From NCBI GenBank assembly GCA_947494405.1, contig CANLWQ010000080.1, forward strand, positions 1 through 8,133: 8,133 bases of DNA. Direction: 5' to 3'. The notes under the pieces were generated by a model that was not told where the DNA came from, did not search any database, and worked only from the letters and a program-made list of their open reading frames with translations. The translations under genes and the position numbers were made by a program. The DNA is from Comamonadaceae bacterium (GTDB taxonomy: Bacteria > Pseudomonadota > Gammaproteobacteria > Burkholderiales > Burkholderiaceae_C). Positions 6,069-8,133 of the stretch are shown in pieces; the stretch's first letter is position 1; every line of letters begins with the position of its first letter.

Positions 6069-6081
6069 AGCGGTAGCGACC
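6069..6081 (+). promoter_or_regulatory. Sequence resembling the RfaH ops element, in the argB leader
   Basis: AGCGGTAGCGACC shares the nine bases GCGGTAGCG (6070-6078) with the E. coli ops element GGCGGTAGCGTGC, on the same strand as argB. It lacks the first G and the TG at ops positions 11-12 that belong to the pause signal. argB is not a usual RfaH target, and the RfaH encoded here differs at ops-contact positions, so chance similarity is quite possible. Confidence 0.2.
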
Positions 6082-6132
6082 AAACAGGTGCATCTGGCGG
6101 GCCAATACGGCACAATCAGCCCAACTTTGTGA

Positions 6133-7038
<906 letters not shown>

Positions 7039-7042
7039 CTTC

Positions 7043-7049
7043 TAAGGAG
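7043..7049 (+). promoter_or_regulatory. Shine-Dalgarno of slmA
   Basis: TAAGGAG lies 6 bases before the ATG at 7056. It fixes the slmA start there rather than at the internal Met9 (7080). Confidence 0.85.
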
Positions 7050-7055
7050 TGTTCG

Positions 7056-7685
7056 ATGGCCACCGCGCAAACCAGCAGCATGTCCTCTGATGCCCAGGCC
7101 TCGCCACGCAAGCGGCCCAAGCCCGGCGAGCGTCGAATTCAAATACTGCAAACCTTGGCGGCCATGCTCGAGCAGCCTGGGGCGGAGCGCATCACCACGG
7201 CTGCGTTGGCCGCGCGCCTAGAAGTGTCTGAGGCGGCGCTTTACCGGCATTTCGCCAGCAAGGCGCAAATGTTCGAAGGCCTGATCGAGTTCATCGAAAC
7301 CAGTATTTTCAGTTTGCTCAACCAAATTGCCGACAGCCAAGATGGCTCGGTGCAAAAAGCGCGTCACATGGTGACGGTGTTGCTGCAGTTTGCCCAGCGC
7401 AACCCCGGCATGGCGAGGGTCATGGTGGGCGACGCCTTGGTGTTTGAAAACGACCGCCTAGAGCAGCGCATGAACCAGTTTTTTGATCGCTTTGAATCCA
7501 GCTTGCGGCAAGTGTTGCGCGAACAAGCGCAGGCGCAAGCTTCACTCACACCCACTGTGGACGCCAATGTGCAGGCCTCGGTGTTGGTGTCGTTTGTGGT
7601 GGGACGCTTGCAGCGCTTTGCGCGCAGCGGCTATAAGCGTTTGCCTACCGAGCATTTAGACGCCAGTTTGGTGCTCATCACATAA
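7056..7685 (+). CDS. slmA: Nucleoid occlusion factor SlmA (TetR family)
   Basis: SlmA binds specific chromosomal sites and, when DNA-bound, disrupts FtsZ polymers so the septum does not form over the nucleoid. The protein is 209 aa (E. coli 198). After a basic N-terminal tail (RKRPKPGERR, about 18-27) comes the TetR helix-turn-helix, about 47-66, with VSEAALYRHFASK, which is nearly identical to E. coli SlmA. Further matches are MFEGLIEFIE, RNPGMARVMVGDALVFENDRL and SSLRQVLRE. Its longer N-terminus and a C-terminus ending in LDASLVLIT, a few residues shorter than E. coli, are the only differences noted. It is co-oriented with argB at 17 bp, so expression may follow arginine control if the upstream operator is real. 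I saw no SlmA-binding palindrome (GTGAGTACTCAC type) in the window. Its stop overlaps the end of the convergent dehydratase gene by 8 bp. Confidence 0.93.
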   Translation: MATAQTSSMSSDAQASPRKRPKPGERRIQILQTLAAMLEQPGAERITTAALAARLEVSEAALYRHFASKAQMFEGLIEFIETSIFSLLNQIADSQDGSVQKARHMVTVLLQFAQRNPGMARVMVGDALVFENDRLEQRMNQFFDRFESSLRQVLREQAQAQASLTPTVDANVQASVLVSFVVGRLQRFARSGYKRLPTEHLDASLVLIT

Positions 7686-8133
7686 CTGCGCCAAGCTGCC
7701 AAGGCACAAACTCGTTTTGCCCATAGCCGTGGCTCTCGCTTTTGCTGGGATGGCCTGAAGCGCAAGCAAGTATGGCTTGAAATATCTCCTCGCCCTTGGC
7801 TTGTACCGTACTTTCGCCATCCACAATGTCCCCGCAGTTGATGTCAATGTCATCGGCTTGGCGTTGCCACAAAGCGCTGTTGGTGGCGAGTTTGAGGCTA
7901 GGCGCTGGCGCGCAGCCATAGGCGGACCCACGGCCAGTGGTGAAGCAAATCAGGTTGGCCCCGCCCGCCACCTGGCCGGTGGCGCTGACCGGGTCGTAGC
8001 CCGGCGTGTCCATATAAACAAAACCATGGGCACTGATTTTTTCCGCGTATTCATACACCGCTTGCAAATTGCTGGTGCCGCCTTTGGCCACCGCGCCCAA
8101 TGATTTTTCCAAAATCGTGGTGAGTCCACCGGC
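7678..8133 (-). CDS. Altronate/galactarate dehydratase family (UxaA/GarD), C-terminal part, cut by window edge
   Basis: Only the last 151 codons are visible; the frame is open to the right edge. The fragment begins AGGLTTILEKSLGAVAKGGT, then NLQAVYEYAEK, VYMDTPGYDPVSATGQVAGGANL, FTTGRGSAYG, DIDINCGDIVDG, KGEEIFQAILACASG and the closing SHGYGQNEFVPWQLGAVM. These are hallmarks of the C-terminal domain of UxaA-type hydro-lyases, which remove water from sugar acids such as altronate or galactarate in hexuronate/aldarate breakdown. Which substrate is used cannot be told from this part, and no other sugar-acid genes are in view. An internal TTG at 8112-8110 is not the start, because the conserved sequence continues upstream of it. 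It runs tail-to-tail into slmA. Confidence 0.88.
   Translation of the reverse strand, partial: AGGLTTILEKSLGAVAKGGTSNLQAVYEYAEKISAHGFVYMDTPGYDPVSATGQVAGGANLICFTTGRGSAYGCAPAPSLKLATNSALWQRQADDIDINCGDIVDGESTVQAKGEEIFQAILACASGHPSKSESHGYGQNEFVPWQLGAVM

Noticed and set aside
7777..8103. Plus-strand open frame opposite the dehydratase fragment
   Set aside because: The minus strand carries conserved UxaA/GarD motifs throughout; the plus-strand reading has none.

Overview
The window looks like a chromosomal segment of a Burkholderiales bacterium, most likely Comamonadaceae-like (Limnohabitans/Polaromonas/Hydrogenophaga type). This rests on remembered family resemblance only: a PhaF/PhaI-type phasin, a short H-NS protein with a C-terminal TWTGRGR motif, dTDP-sugar enzymes of betaproteobacterial type, and an argB-slmA pair. 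Coding DNA is about 60% G+C where counted, and the intergenic regions are strikingly AT-rich (about 19-25% G+C).

Left part (1-491): the 5' portion of a polyhydroxyalkanoate granule protein gene reads leftwards out of the window. An AT-rich divergent spacer separates it from a rightward cluster.

Surface-polysaccharide cluster (492-4689, all +): an RfaH-type antiterminator, an undecaprenyl pyrophosphate synthase starting 2 bp later, a 110-bp gap with three inverted repeats, an NYN-domain (PIN-like) putative ribonuclease, rfbB overlapping it by 4 bp (ATGA), and rfbD. The set links long-operon transcription control (RfaH), lipid carrier supply (UppS) and dTDP-rhamnose precursor synthesis (RmlB, RmlD). 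rfbA and rfbC are not in the window. rfbB has lost its expected stop and reads 67 codons further, into rfbD in another frame.

Middle (4699-6141): a gene of unrecognised family for a secreted, probably outer-membrane beta-barrel protein lies on the minus strand and converges on rfbD. It is AT-richer than its neighbours. Upstream of it, also on the minus strand, is an H-NS-family gene with a clear intrinsic terminator and a candidate promoter. The hns-argB divergent spacer holds the most interesting regulatory sequence: an ARG-box-like palindrome, an overlapping 17-bp inverted repeat, and a sequence resembling the RfaH ops element.

Right part (6142-8133): argB and slmA form a two-gene rightward unit (arginine synthesis and nucleoid occlusion). 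A convergent altronate/galactarate dehydratase-family gene enters from the right edge and overlaps the slmA end by 8 bp.

No tRNA, rRNA, CRISPR array, insertion sequence or phage gene was seen. No wholly new system is evident. The best leads are the argB/hns control region, the rfbB stop loss, and the coupling of an NYN nuclease to sugar-nucleotide genes behind rfaH.
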